From NCBI GenBank assembly GCA_013824615.1, contig PNOC01000033.1:1-38704 (forward strand): DNA of 38,704 bases, read 5' to 3'. Under the pieces are notes generated by a model, which was not told where the DNA came from, did no database searches, and saw only the letters and a list, made by a program, of their open reading frames with translations. This document shows positions 15,484 to 23,073 of this stretch, one piece after another. Each line of letters starts with the position of its first letter. Positions within the stretch are counted from its first letter, which is position 1. Position numbers and translations under genes: made by a program. Source of the DNA: Thermodesulfovibrio sp. Its GTDB lineage: Bacteria; Nitrospirota; Thermodesulfovibrionia; Thermodesulfovibrionales; UBA6898.

Positions 15484-17937
15484 TTATACCGGACTCCTTG
15501 TCTTCACGTATGTAAAGACAAGGAGTCCGGTTGTAACTAGCAGCCCTGCATAAAAAAGTATCAAGGCGATTTTGTAATGTCGGGGATCGAACACAAGCCG
15601 CACCTCATGTTTTCCCTGCGGGAGGAGAATGGATTTTGAATTGTAGTTCGAGATCATTATTGGAAGCTCCTTTTCCCCATCGTACGCTCTCCAGTATCGG
15701 CTCCAGCCGTCGGTATACTGCAGATAGCCCTCAACTCTGTTTTCGATTGAGATCTCAATATCATTTATCGAAACGCTTCTGATCCTGAGCGTTGAGTTAT
15801 CATTCGAAAGCAGTTGTGCTGTATCTTTACGGACTGCTGCCATAAGGGGGAGGAGACCGTTGTATGCTTCTGTAATGCGGTCATTGTTAAACCAAGGCAC
15901 GTCCTGAAAATCGCCGAGATTGAACTCTGCACGAGGCGTATAGATAACTTTGCCGGGTTCCTCGAGATAGATAAATTCGTCAAAGGATCGCACATCGCCA
16001 TGGACGAAATAATCGAACAGCTCCCGTCTGTGGTTGAGCTTTACGCCGTACTGCAGAGGGAAAAAACGGATGACCGGATAGATGAGCCCATTGATCCGGG
16101 CCTGCTGCTCTGGTGGCAGGAGACTGAACAAATCATAATACCTCTTTGTGGTGAATATGCTGCTAAGGACATTGCTGATAAAGGCTCCCTTTGTCTCGGC
16201 AATAATTTCATTGAATCCTGCAGAGGGTATCAGATCCATCGGTACGTAAGGGAGTCGGTAAAGTTCTGTGCCGTCAAAGAACCGCGCAGGACGGTAAAGA
16301 ACCTCATCCCGCTCATCTGTTGCCAGGGTCAGGAAGCGATGCATAGGCTCAGCAGACGGCAGTTGTCTGGTTTTTCTAACGCCAAATGCGGACTGATCCA
16401 GAATCGAAATCAGGACCAGCACCCCCAGCACGATTTCGAACCGGACTAGGCGATACCTGAGGAGGCAGAGGCCTCCAATAACAGCAAAAGGCAGCAGCAG
16501 GGCAACTGCGTCGTGGCGGGATACGAAGAGGGCATTGTCCGAGTAGCAGCTGGTGATGATCATTTTTACAGCCGAAGGCAGCAGACAAAGCAGCAGCAGA
16601 AGTACAAAAGCGGCCCGGCTGAGCGATGTCAGGGCATGACGATGCTTCATGAGAGCGGACACTCCCAGGCAGTAGAACAGGCAGAGGTAAAAGGAGATGA
16701 GCGAAGCGAAGTTCAACCGGGTATCCAGCATGCGGAGCGGCGGGAACATGAGGTTCATGAATTTCTGGAGGGGGTTGTAGTTGCTGTAGACGTCTGAGAA
16801 GCTGAAGCAGCCGACCAGGACAAGGCCCGCCAGGAGCAGAAAGGGAAAGGCCAGGGACGATCTGCCGCGGAAAAATGCCGCGCCTAGAAGAATCAGCGGG
16901 ATTATCCCCATATAGAGGGGGACTACCGGTGGATTGTCAGTCCCGCTCCTGTAGCGGACCCCGGTGAGGTCGGGATAGAGAAGACTGAGTGCGCTGCCAT
17001 AGGAGAGGAAGGTGCCGCTGTCCTTCCTGAGCCTGTCGAAAAAAAGATCTCCTCCGAACTCTGTCGCCATCATCTGTTTGAGCCTGAAGTGATTGCTGTC
17101 CAGAAGTTTTGCAACAGCAAACAGCTCCCCATCCGCTGCCGTGTCGAGCAGATAGACGGAGAGCGGCGGCGCTGTCATCATGACTGTCAGGAGAATGCAA
17201 AGGAGTGTAAGCAAGAGAAACTTTCTGCTCCGGATTGCCGGGAGAAGCTGCTTCAGGCTGTAACGGCGGGAGATAAACAGGATGAGCAGAAAAAAGAATA
17301 TGTTGAAAAGATAGAGGGACGGGATAAAGACATTCATCGTAATCCCGGTGATAAGTGTCAGGCTCAGAAGGTAAAGATACCGGCGCTGCGTATCAATCGT
17401 ATCGAGCAGCAGGAGGATACAATAGAGGGCCAATGGGACGGTGAAGCAGTAGTCCATCATCGGCTGGGACGTATTCTGCTGGGTGACTGTAAACAAGAGC
17501 ACCCCGGCAGCAATCAGCGCAGCCAGGCTGTTTTTAGCTATATAGCGGTACAGGAGAAAGGCTCCGGCGATGAAGACGGCTATGCGATAAAGCCTGAAAA
17601 CGATAAACAGCGGATACGGCAGAACATGAAACAGTTTTGCAATACCGGTCAGGAGGAGACAGACAGGGTCAAGCAGACCGTACCCGGAGATGTTGGGATA
17701 AAAATATGTTCCCATCAGTGAATAGGGGTCCCAGTAAGGGAATATTCCCTGCTTCATATGTTCGATATAATAATGAAACGTTCCGTACCAGACGGAAGCA
17801 TCGCCGCTGAATGCTTTTTTCCCGGCAATCAGTTCGAAGTACGTGATGCCATAGAGGATGCTTAAGGCCAGGACAAGGAGAACTGCTGCCTTTGAGCCGT
17901 GGTTTGCTGATGCTTGGTCGGGGGGCGACGAATGCAT
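15484..17937 (-). CDS. YfhO-like multi-spanning membrane glycosyltransferase (GT-C type)
   Basis: An 817-aa integral membrane protein. The start at 17937 is chosen because it follows the methyltransferase stop by 13 bases with AGG in front; the longer form would overlap that gene. The N-terminus has one helix, then an extracytoplasmic loop with acidic and aromatic residues (FSGDASVWYGTFHYYIEHMK, then PYWDPYSLMGTYF) as in YfhO and other GT-C enzymes, where an Asp in this loop is catalytic. About 11-13 more helices follow, then a roughly 270-residue soluble C-terminal region and a last helix (IALILFYAGLLVTTGLLVF). Known YfhO proteins transfer a sugar from a polyprenyl-phosphate carrier made by a CsbB-type GT2 to an outer acceptor. 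A matching GT2 begins this operon. The acceptor is unknown. The last codons form half of a long palindrome. Confidence 0.8.
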   Translation of the reverse strand: MHSSPPDQASANHGSKAAVLLVLALSILYGITYFELIAGKKAFSGDASVWYGTFHYYIEHMKQGIFPYWDPYSLMGTYFYPNISGYGLLDPVCLLLTGIAKLFHVLPYPLFIVFRLYRIAVFIAGAFLLYRYIAKNSLAALIAAGVLLFTVTQQNTSQPMMDYCFTVPLALYCILLLLDTIDTQRRYLYLLSLTLITGITMNVFIPSLYLFNIFFFLLILFISRRYSLKQLLPAIRSRKFLLLTLLCILLTVMMTAPPLSVYLLDTAADGELFAVAKLLDSNHFRLKQMMATEFGGDLFFDRLRKDSGTFLSYGSALSLLYPDLTGVRYRSGTDNPPVVPLYMGIIPLILLGAAFFRGRSSLAFPFLLLAGLVLVGCFSFSDVYSNYNPLQKFMNLMFPPLRMLDTRLNFASLISFYLCLFYCLGVSALMKHRHALTSLSRAAFVLLLLLCLLPSAVKMIITSCYSDNALFVSRHDAVALLLPFAVIGGLCLLRYRLVRFEIVLGVLVLISILDQSAFGVRKTRQLPSAEPMHRFLTLATDERDEVLYRPARFFDGTELYRLPYVPMDLIPSAGFNEIIAETKGAFISNVLSSIFTTKRYYDLFSLLPPEQQARINGLIYPVIRFFPLQYGVKLNHRRELFDYFVHGDVRSFDEFIYLEEPGKVIYTPRAEFNLGDFQDVPWFNNDRITEAYNGLLPLMAAVRKDTAQLLSNDNSTLRIRSVSINDIEISIENRVEGYLQYTDGWSRYWRAYDGEKELPIMISNYNSKSILLPQGKHEVRLVFDPRHYKIALILFYAGLLVTTGLLVFTYVKTRSPV
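15488..15531. repeat. 17-bp perfect inverted repeat at the 3' end of the YfhO-like gene
   Basis: Arms at 15488-15504 (ACCGGACTCCTTGTCTT) and 15515-15531 are exact reverse complements with a 10-base loop. One arm encodes the last residues of the membrane protein (KTRSPV, stop). No T-run follows on either strand, so it may act as a Rho-type or bidirectional terminator between convergent genes, or as an mRNA-protecting hairpin. Confidence 0.8.
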
Positions 17938-17950
17938 GATTGTCCTGCGG

Positions 17951-18700
17951 TTACCTCTTCCTGGCCGTGGCAAACAGAGAGAGGCCGAACGGCAGTGCGT
18001 ATCCCTGAGCCAGCCTGTTTTCGAGCAGATGGAAGCGCCGGAGGAGATTGTTTAGCAGGGCCGGAGGCATAACCACATCTGATTTCTGCATCTCCTTTGC
18101 GTCGCGGCTGGCATGCAGTTTGTTCAGCAGACGGTACAGAGCGATCGGGAGGAACAAGGCTGTTATCCGGTGCGTCATATGCTCTACCCGGAACCCCGCT
18201 GTCTGCAGCAGCGAAGAAAGCTGTTTCCCCGTGTAGCGTCGCGCCGTGTGGACAGCCAGATCATGGCTGCTTTTCAGCCAGTTATACGCAGGGACCTGCA
18301 TCACCAGCAGTCCGTCACTGCGCAGGGCGCGATGAAACTTGCCAAGTACCGCGGAATCATCCCCGATCTGTTTATGATAAATAACATCCATTGAGGTAAT
18401 GACATCAAAGCATTCAACGCCAAGGTCAATACTGTTGAGGTCAGCCTGGAAGATATCCTGCAGCCCCCTGCGGTGGCATAGTGCTACAGCAAGGTCCGAG
18501 ATATCGCAGCCGCTGACAAACCCCAGCGCTCCCATAAGTTCACAGGCGCGCCCGGTGCCGCAACCGGCGTCGAAGATCTTCAGTTCCGGTTTTATTTTCT
18601 TCTCCTGTATGATCTGCTGCAGCAGGAAATCGTGCAGAGCAGCGTACCACCAGTGTTTATCTTCCATGCTGAAAAGCCGGAAATATTCTTCCTTGTTCAT
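17951..18700 (-). CDS. Class I SAM-dependent methyltransferase of the glycan cassette
   Basis: 249 aa. The N-terminus (EDKHWWYAALHDFL) is typical of glycan-cluster methyltransferases. The SAM-binding motif I is IFDAGCGTGRACELM near residue 42. Later motifs include the acidic residue after beta-2 (GCDISDLAV), FDVITSMDVIYH (motif II/post-I) and LRSDGLLVMQVPAYNWL. A hydrophobic segment near residues 185-195 and a positively charged C-terminus suggest loose membrane association. It starts 10 bases after the aminotransferase stop with GGAG in front. In context it could methylate the amino group or a hydroxyl of the deoxy sugar, as N-methyltransferases do in antibiotic sugar pathways, or act on the lipid-linked product. 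The substrate is not determined by sequence. Confidence 0.8.
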   Translation of the reverse strand: MNKEEYFRLFSMEDKHWWYAALHDFLLQQIIQEKKIKPELKIFDAGCGTGRACELMGALGFVSGCDISDLAVALCHRRGLQDIFQADLNSIDLGVECFDVITSMDVIYHKQIGDDSAVLGKFHRALRSDGLLVMQVPAYNWLKSSHDLAVHTARRYTGKQLSSLLQTAGFRVEHMTHRITALFLPIALYRLLNKLHASRDAKEMQKSDVVMPPALLNNLLRRFHLLENRLAQGYALPFGLSLFATARKR

Positions 18701-18710
18701 GCCTGCTCCG

Positions 18711-19823
18711 TCAGGATTTCCGTGCAGCGAAAAAGTTCTTAATAGTCATGACAACGCACGCAATGCTGTCCTCCGAAAGTCCCGGGTAAAGCGGGAGAGA
18801 AAGTATGCGTTCTGCCAGCATTTCAGTTACCGGCAAGGCCCCGGGTTTATAGCCGAGGAAGTTATACCCCCGCATGAGATGTACCGGTACCGGGTAATTG
18901 ATGCGGGTTTCAATGCCGTGATCCTGCAGGTACTGCCTCAGGCCATCCCGTTGTGCCGTCTTGATCGTGTAGGCATAAAACTGGTGTGTACGGTCAGGTC
19001 TGACCAGTGGCAGTTCCAGATCTCCGACCCCGGCCAAGGCAGCTGAGTAATCTGCTGCGACAGCCTGGCGAAGCAGCCCATACTCTTTGACGCGCGGAAG
19101 CAGGAAGTTGAGTATTGCTGCCTGGACCTCATCAAGCCTTGAATTGTAACCCTCTTCTTCTGCATAGTAAGCCCCCTCCATGCCATAGAACCTCAGACGC
19201 CGCAGGTGCGCATGGAGCTCCGGCCGGCTTGTCACGGCCATACCTGCGTCTCCGTAGGCACCCAGAACCTTTGTGGGATAAAATGAAAAAGCCCCTATAT
19301 CTCCGATGCTGCCGGCAGCTTTGCCTCTGTAGCGTGCCCCTGTCGCCTGCGCACAGTCTTCGAGCACCGGCAGGCTGTTTCTGTTTGCGATTTCACATAA
19401 GGGGTCCATATCGACCGGCTGACCGAAGAGATGCACCGGGATTATACATCGTGTTTTTTCAGTAACAGCCGCGTCAACCTGTGAGACATTCATAAGAAAG
19501 GTGTCGGGCTCGACATCGACGAATACCGGCAGTGCCCCCGTTGCGCGGATTGCAGCGATGGTCGGCACAGCGGTGTTCGCGACGGTAATAACCTCATCGC
19601 CGGATGATACGCCAAGGGCCCTGAGAGACAGAAAAAGCGCATCAGTTCCGGAATTGACGCCGACGCCGCAAGCCACGCCGCAGAGGCCGGCAAAGTTTTT
19701 TTCAAAGGCTGCAACCTCACTTCCCAGAATGAGGTTGCCTGACGAGAAGACGCGGTCGACAACGGCCAGGATCTCTTTCCGCAGGGGCTCGTACTCGTGA
19801 AGGTACTGCCAGTACCGGATCAT
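18711..19823 (-). CDS. DegT/DnrJ/EryC1-family PLP-dependent sugar aminotransferase
   Basis: 370 aa from an ATG at 19823; a TTG 24 bases upstream is in frame but would overlap the preceding gene. Family signatures are clear: EYEPLRKEILAVVDRVFSSG at the N-terminus, GVNSGTDALFLSLRALG, VFVDVEPDTFLMN, VLEDCAQATGARYRGK with the Asp and Gln that hold PLP, and SFYPTKVLGAYGDAGM with the Schiff-base lysine. Sequence style is that of NDP-sugar 3-aminotransferases (FdtB/DesV/EvaB group), which aminate a 3-keto-6-deoxy sugar. This fits the upstream 2,3-dehydratase genes, whose product bears a C-3 ketone. Expected product: an NDP-3-amino-2,3,6-trideoxy-4-keto-hexose. The position specificity is inferred from context. 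Confidence 0.9.
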   Translation of the reverse strand: MIRYWQYLHEYEPLRKEILAVVDRVFSSGNLILGSEVAAFEKNFAGLCGVACGVGVNSGTDALFLSLRALGVSSGDEVITVANTAVPTIAAIRATGALPVFVDVEPDTFLMNVSQVDAAVTEKTRCIIPVHLFGQPVDMDPLCEIANRNSLPVLEDCAQATGARYRGKAAGSIGDIGAFSFYPTKVLGAYGDAGMAVTSRPELHAHLRRLRFYGMEGAYYAEEEGYNSRLDEVQAAILNFLLPRVKEYGLLRQAVAADYSAALAGVGDLELPLVRPDRTHQFYAYTIKTAQRDGLRQYLQDHGIETRINYPVPVHLMRGYNFLGYKPGALPVTEMLAERILSLPLYPGLSEDSIACVVMTIKNFFAARKS

Positions 19824-19839
19824 GCCTGCGGCCTTATAC

Positions 19840-20619
19840 TCATACAAGACATGCCAGGATACTCCGGGCAGCGGAATTTACCGAATCTCCGAGATGCAGA
19901 AAAAAGCGGATCTGGCCGAGTGAAAACCAGCGGTACTGTGCCGGGATGCTCAGGGTCTGTCCGTCAGGGAGCAGCAGTATTTTATGCAGATGCTCCTCCT
20001 TGTAGAACCTGCCTCCTTCTTCTGCCTGCATGCTCTCCTGTATGGTCACCAGTCCCTCACTTTTCAGAATCATATCAAAGAGAAACGGTTTTTTCAGCTT
20101 TTCATTGTCGATATAATTGCCGGGATTAAACTGGACCGTCGGGCCGACCTGAACAATATTGCGGTTGCCGGCATCGACCTTGGCCTGCATGAGAAAATAT
20201 AGCCTGCCTTCAACCCGCTTTATCAGCAGCCCGATGATTCCCGTCCCTTCATTATCCAGAATCGGCTGACTCCACGAATTGACTTCCCTGGCCGGGGAGG
20301 TGGTCTTCACGCCGATGATCCTGAAAAATTTATTCTGCCTGTGGGAAAAAAAGCCGTCCTCATTCCGCTTCCATTCTTCCAGAGTGTTGAGACCTTCTCG
20401 CTTTGCAAAGATGTGGTTGTTTGCCCTTTCGTCATCGAGCCACTGAATAAGCTCTTTTATAGAGTGCAGTTCAGGCTTTCCCTCAAAACAGCCGGACAAC
20501 TGCTCTAACTTCAGCTCCATTCTGATTCTGGCATCCATGCCAGCATCCGCAGTCAGTATCCTGTCGAGGAGCAGATCTCTCCGTTGTGCAGCTGAATGGC
20601 CTTTTTTTATAGCAGGCAT
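19840..20619 (-). CDS. NDP-hexose 2,3-dehydratase half, second repeat unit (subunit B)
   Basis: 259 aa, one repeat of the NDP-hexose 2,3-dehydratase family (EvaA/TylX3/Gra-orf27 type). Seen: FFRIIGVKTTS, WSQPILDNEGTGIIGLLIKRVEGRLYFLMQAK, VQVGPTVQFNPGNY and an end SAARSILACLV. Characterised enzymes are single chains of about 450-480 aa with two such repeats. Here the first repeat is a separate gene just upstream, and the two overlap by 13 bases in different frames. No Shine-Dalgarno is visible, which points to translational coupling. The ATG is followed by a run of seven A residues. The pair removes the C-2 hydroxyl of NDP-4-keto-6-deoxyglucose to give a 3,4-diketo-2,6-dideoxy intermediate. 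Probably an obligate heterodimer with the product of 20607-21398. Confidence 0.85.
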   Translation of the reverse strand: MPAIKKGHSAAQRRDLLLDRILTADAGMDARIRMELKLEQLSGCFEGKPELHSIKELIQWLDDERANNHIFAKREGLNTLEEWKRNEDGFFSHRQNKFFRIIGVKTTSPAREVNSWSQPILDNEGTGIIGLLIKRVEGRLYFLMQAKVDAGNRNIVQVGPTVQFNPGNYIDNEKLKKPFLFDMILKSEGLVTIQESMQAEEGGRFYKEEHLHKILLLPDGQTLSIPAQYRWFSLGQIRFFLHLGDSVNSAARSILACLV

Positions 20620-21398
20620 GCCAGGACGCTTCGTGCGCAGGAATTGATGAGATTATCACGGCGGATCAGGCCGGCCACCTGCCGCAGGGTGAGCCATATG
20701 AATTCATCCGGCAGCACCGGCAGTTTGCTCTCCTCAACCGAGATAACCATATTTTTGTTCAATTTGTAGAGAAAGCGGCCCCCGTCTTCGGGCTGGAGCT
20801 TTGAAAAGAGTATCCGGTCTTTCGGAGGGTTGAGAAAATGCTCGATGCAGGGCGGCAGGGCGCCCCCGTGGGCCTGCGTATAGTTGCTGTAGGTCGCCTG
20901 AACCGTGGGTGCAAGCTGGATCAGGTTTATATTACCCGGTTCCTCCTTTGCCTGCAGGCAAAAATGAAGCACGCCGCAGAACTTTGCTGCCAGGATCCCC
21001 AATATCCCCACCTCGGGCTGATCGATAATCGGCTGGTCCCAGGTTATCTCATCGGACGTCGAACGATGCCGCACCCTCAGGCCGGTGATGCTGAAGAACC
21101 TGCCCGAGTCGTGAGCAAGGTTCCCGGTTGACGGGTCCATATGCCACCTGTCTATCCTGTCAAGGGGGATGACCTCTGCCTCCAATTTTGGATGGGCCAG
21201 GTAGTAACTGATTCTGTTGTCTACCTCGGCATCAGTGTGGAGAGCAATGTTAACCGTCCGTGATACAAAAAGGTCAAAGAGTACATCCGTGCTGTAGCTG
21301 AATCCACTACAGCCGGTGCCGTGCCCGTTGAGCAGCCCAAATTCCAGGAGTCTTTTTCTGAGGGACTCGACTTCCCCGGCAGCAGTATTACTGTCCAT
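20607..21398 (-). CDS. NDP-hexose 2,3-dehydratase half, first repeat unit (subunit A)
   Basis: 263 aa, the companion half of the dehydratase. It shows the same order of motifs as its partner: FFSITGLRVRHRS, WDQPIIDQPEVGILGILAAKFCGVLHFCLQAK, IQLAPTVQATYSNY and an end SCARSVLACLL. The two proteins align along almost their whole length, so both repeats are complete and neither looks decayed. The ATG overlaps the stop of the GT2 gene by 11 bases. An N-terminal extension of about 80 residues (with FSYSTDVLFDLFVSRTVNI) corresponds to the N-terminal cap of single-chain enzymes. The stop lies 13 bases inside the next gene. A sequencing frameshift in a single gene is possible but unlikely, because a sensible start and stop both exist. 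Confidence 0.85.
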   Translation of the reverse strand: MDSNTAAGEVESLRKRLLEFGLLNGHGTGCSGFSYSTDVLFDLFVSRTVNIALHTDAEVDNRISYYLAHPKLEAEVIPLDRIDRWHMDPSTGNLAHDSGRFFSITGLRVRHRSTSDEITWDQPIIDQPEVGILGILAAKFCGVLHFCLQAKEEPGNINLIQLAPTVQATYSNYTQAHGGALPPCIEHFLNPPKDRILFSKLQPEDGGRFLYKLNKNMVISVEESKLPVLPDEFIWLTLRQVAGLIRRDNLINSCARSVLACLL

Positions 21399-22368
21399 AG
21401 CCCTGTCTCTGAGTTCTGATGAGCGTCAGGACCCCGGTCTTCTGGGGGGAGGTGAGGACTTCCCGTATAACAAACTGCGGGTCCTTGTGCAGCAACTGGT
21501 ATATTCTTCCGACATATTCCCCGAGAATGCTGATGGCAAGCAGGACGAGTCCTCTAAAAAAAAGGTTGGCTGACATGAGCGTTTCGAAATCCGTCAGTTC
21601 AGAGGAAACATTATACGTGTCATAGGTTTTGTACAGTCCATACACCAGCGCAAAAATAATCAGAAGCGTTCCTGCTATGCCCGCCAGCCTCAGAGGGAAA
21701 AGCGAAAAACTGACAACCATATTCCCCCAGAGAGAGACCAGCTTTGCCATGGTGTACCCGGAGCTGCTGTATGAGCGCTCCCGGTGTAGCACCGAGACAG
21801 TGCCAATACTGGAGGTTGTCCTCACAATTATACCGTCTATATAGGGATTGGGGTTGTCATGTTTGATGATTTCGCTGACAAGAAAACGATTGATTACCTT
21901 GAAGCTCGAGAGGTACAGGTTTTTAGGCTTTCTGAGGAGAAGTGTGGCAATGGAATCATTGAACCTGCTTCCGGCCCTTCTGAAGAGGCTGTCTTTTTTT
22001 GACGGATAATAGGTATAGACCACGTCGTACCCCTTCTGTATCTCTTCAATCAGTTTACCTACTTCTTCAGGGGGATTTTGCAGGTCATCGTCCATCATGA
22101 CACAATAGTCGCCGCTGACATAGTTAAGACCTGCCATTAAGGCATTATGCTCACCGAAGTTTCTGGGAAGTACGACATAAGTTATTATGCCCGGATGGTC
22201 GCTATGGAGCTTCCTGCAGATACTGTCGGTATCATCGCTGCTGTAGTCGTTGACAAGAATTATTTCAAGATCATAGTTGCGGGAGTAGAGCGACAGCAAA
22301 GACCCGCAGAGGAGTGCTATCGTGTTCTCCGCATTATAAACAGGGATAAGTATTGATACTTTGTGCAT
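21388..22368 (-). CDS. Polyprenyl-phosphate glycosyltransferase, GT2 family (GtrB/CsbB/ArnC-like)
   Basis: 326 aa. The GT-A domain starts VSILIPVYNAENTIALL, continues IILVNDYSSDDT and LPRNFGEHNALMAGLNYVSGDYCVMMDDDLQNPPEE (the DDD metal/nucleotide site near residue 93), and ends before two C-terminal transmembrane helices (about 229-250 and 264-288) carrying the ILGEYVGRIYQ signature. This is the layout of GtrB, CsbB and ArnC, which transfer a sugar from a nucleotide to undecaprenyl phosphate at the inner face of the membrane. GGAGG stands 6 bases before the ATG. It is the first gene of the cassette and overlaps the dehydratase gene downstream. It probably loads the deoxy-amino sugar made by the next genes. 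Confidence 0.9.
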   Translation of the reverse strand: MHKVSILIPVYNAENTIALLCGSLLSLYSRNYDLEIILVNDYSSDDTDSICRKLHSDHPGIITYVVLPRNFGEHNALMAGLNYVSGDYCVMMDDDLQNPPEEVGKLIEEIQKGYDVVYTYYPSKKDSLFRRAGSRFNDSIATLLLRKPKNLYLSSFKVINRFLVSEIIKHDNPNPYIDGIIVRTTSSIGTVSVLHRERSYSSSGYTMAKLVSLWGNMVVSFSLFPLRLAGIAGTLLIIFALVYGLYKTYDTYNVSSELTDFETLMSANLFFRGLVLLAISILGEYVGRIYQLLHKDPQFVIREVLTSPQKTGVLTLIRTQRQGYGQ

Positions 22369-23073
22369 GTAACGCCTCCGCCAAACAGGGTGTTTCCGGG
22401 CTTGTCCTGGCTGGAACGATGCCTGCGTATTCGGGCACCAGTTGCAGATGCATAAGCCTCAGGAGATTATCCCGGATCAGTTCTCAGATTAAAGAAAGAA
22501 CTCAGAGAGAAGAAGCGACTGTCGGAGGTGAAAGTCCGGAAGACGGAGAGTTTGCAAAACGGCCTGTTAATAAATCAGGCTCAGAGAGGAACGCAGTGCG
22601 TTTCAGCGGCAAGAACAGGTATGTCAGTTCGAACAATGAACTTCCGGCCTGAATGCTGGGATCAATCAGTCTTTTTGCCGAAATCACAGCACGTTTCTTG
22701 CGAAGCAGAATCTTATTGGTTCCCGGGCCTGATTCTTTTTGGTCCAGGTCCGTGTCCTGCAATAATTGCTCCAGCAGACCTACGCTCAACCGGGCAACAG
22801 CATATTTTCCGGGATGCTCTGCCAGATCTGCACCAGCTTTGTCAGGACAATAGACAGCTACCTGCGAGACCGCAAAAAAAGAAAAATACACAAGGATGCA
22901 GAGTCTCAGAACAAAATGTCGTCTAATGTTCCAATCCATGTCTAACTTTAACATATCACTGAGTGCTTTTTGCAATTTCTGACTGCAAAGTCAGCCGGTT
23001 AGTGAGAGAGACGGTCAGGATATCCTGGCAAGTCAGCGTTCCTTTGTATGTTACGCCGGGCAATTGCCTGTCA
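22369..23073. other. Sparse 705-bp stretch between the glycan and liv operons
   Basis: No well-supported gene. It should hold the leftward promoter of the glycan operon. One leftward reading frame (22502-22939) may be a small secreted protein and is listed separately. Palindromes such as CAGGATATCCTG (near 23020) and CTGAC-N6-GTCAG (22980-22995) are visible; their function is unknown. Confidence 0.5.
22502..22939 (-). CDS. Possible small secreted protein, 145 aa
   Basis: The frame begins MDWNIRRHFVLRLCILVYFSFFAVSQVAVY, which looks like a signal peptide. A mature segment follows with a fairly natural composition (KYAVARLSVGLLEQLLQDTDLDQ, KKRAVISAKRLIDPSIQAGSSLFELTYLFLPL). The ribosome site is weak and no family is recognised. 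Alternative starts (ATG at 22954, TTG at 22975) exist. It is the only frame in the gap with a plausible protein pattern. It could encode an anchor or accessory factor of the glycan cassette, or be a decayed gene. Confidence 0.4.
   Translation of the reverse strand: MDWNIRRHFVLRLCILVYFSFFAVSQVAVYCPDKAGADLAEHPGKYAVARLSVGLLEQLLQDTDLDQKESGPGTNKILLRKKRAVISAKRLIDPSIQAGSSLFELTYLFLPLKRTAFLSEPDLLTGRFANSPSSGLSPPTVASSL

Noticed and set aside
15814-17721. Two rightward frames (211 and 210 codons) opposite the YfhO-like gene
   Set aside because: They are antisense to a real membrane protein; their polar, Gln/Lys-rich composition is the complement of hydrophobic codons.
20600-20625. Programmed frameshift joining the two dehydratase halves at the A7 run
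   Set aside because: The A-run lies at and after the TAA stop of the first frame, so slippage there could not bypass the stop; separate coupled genes explain the layout better.
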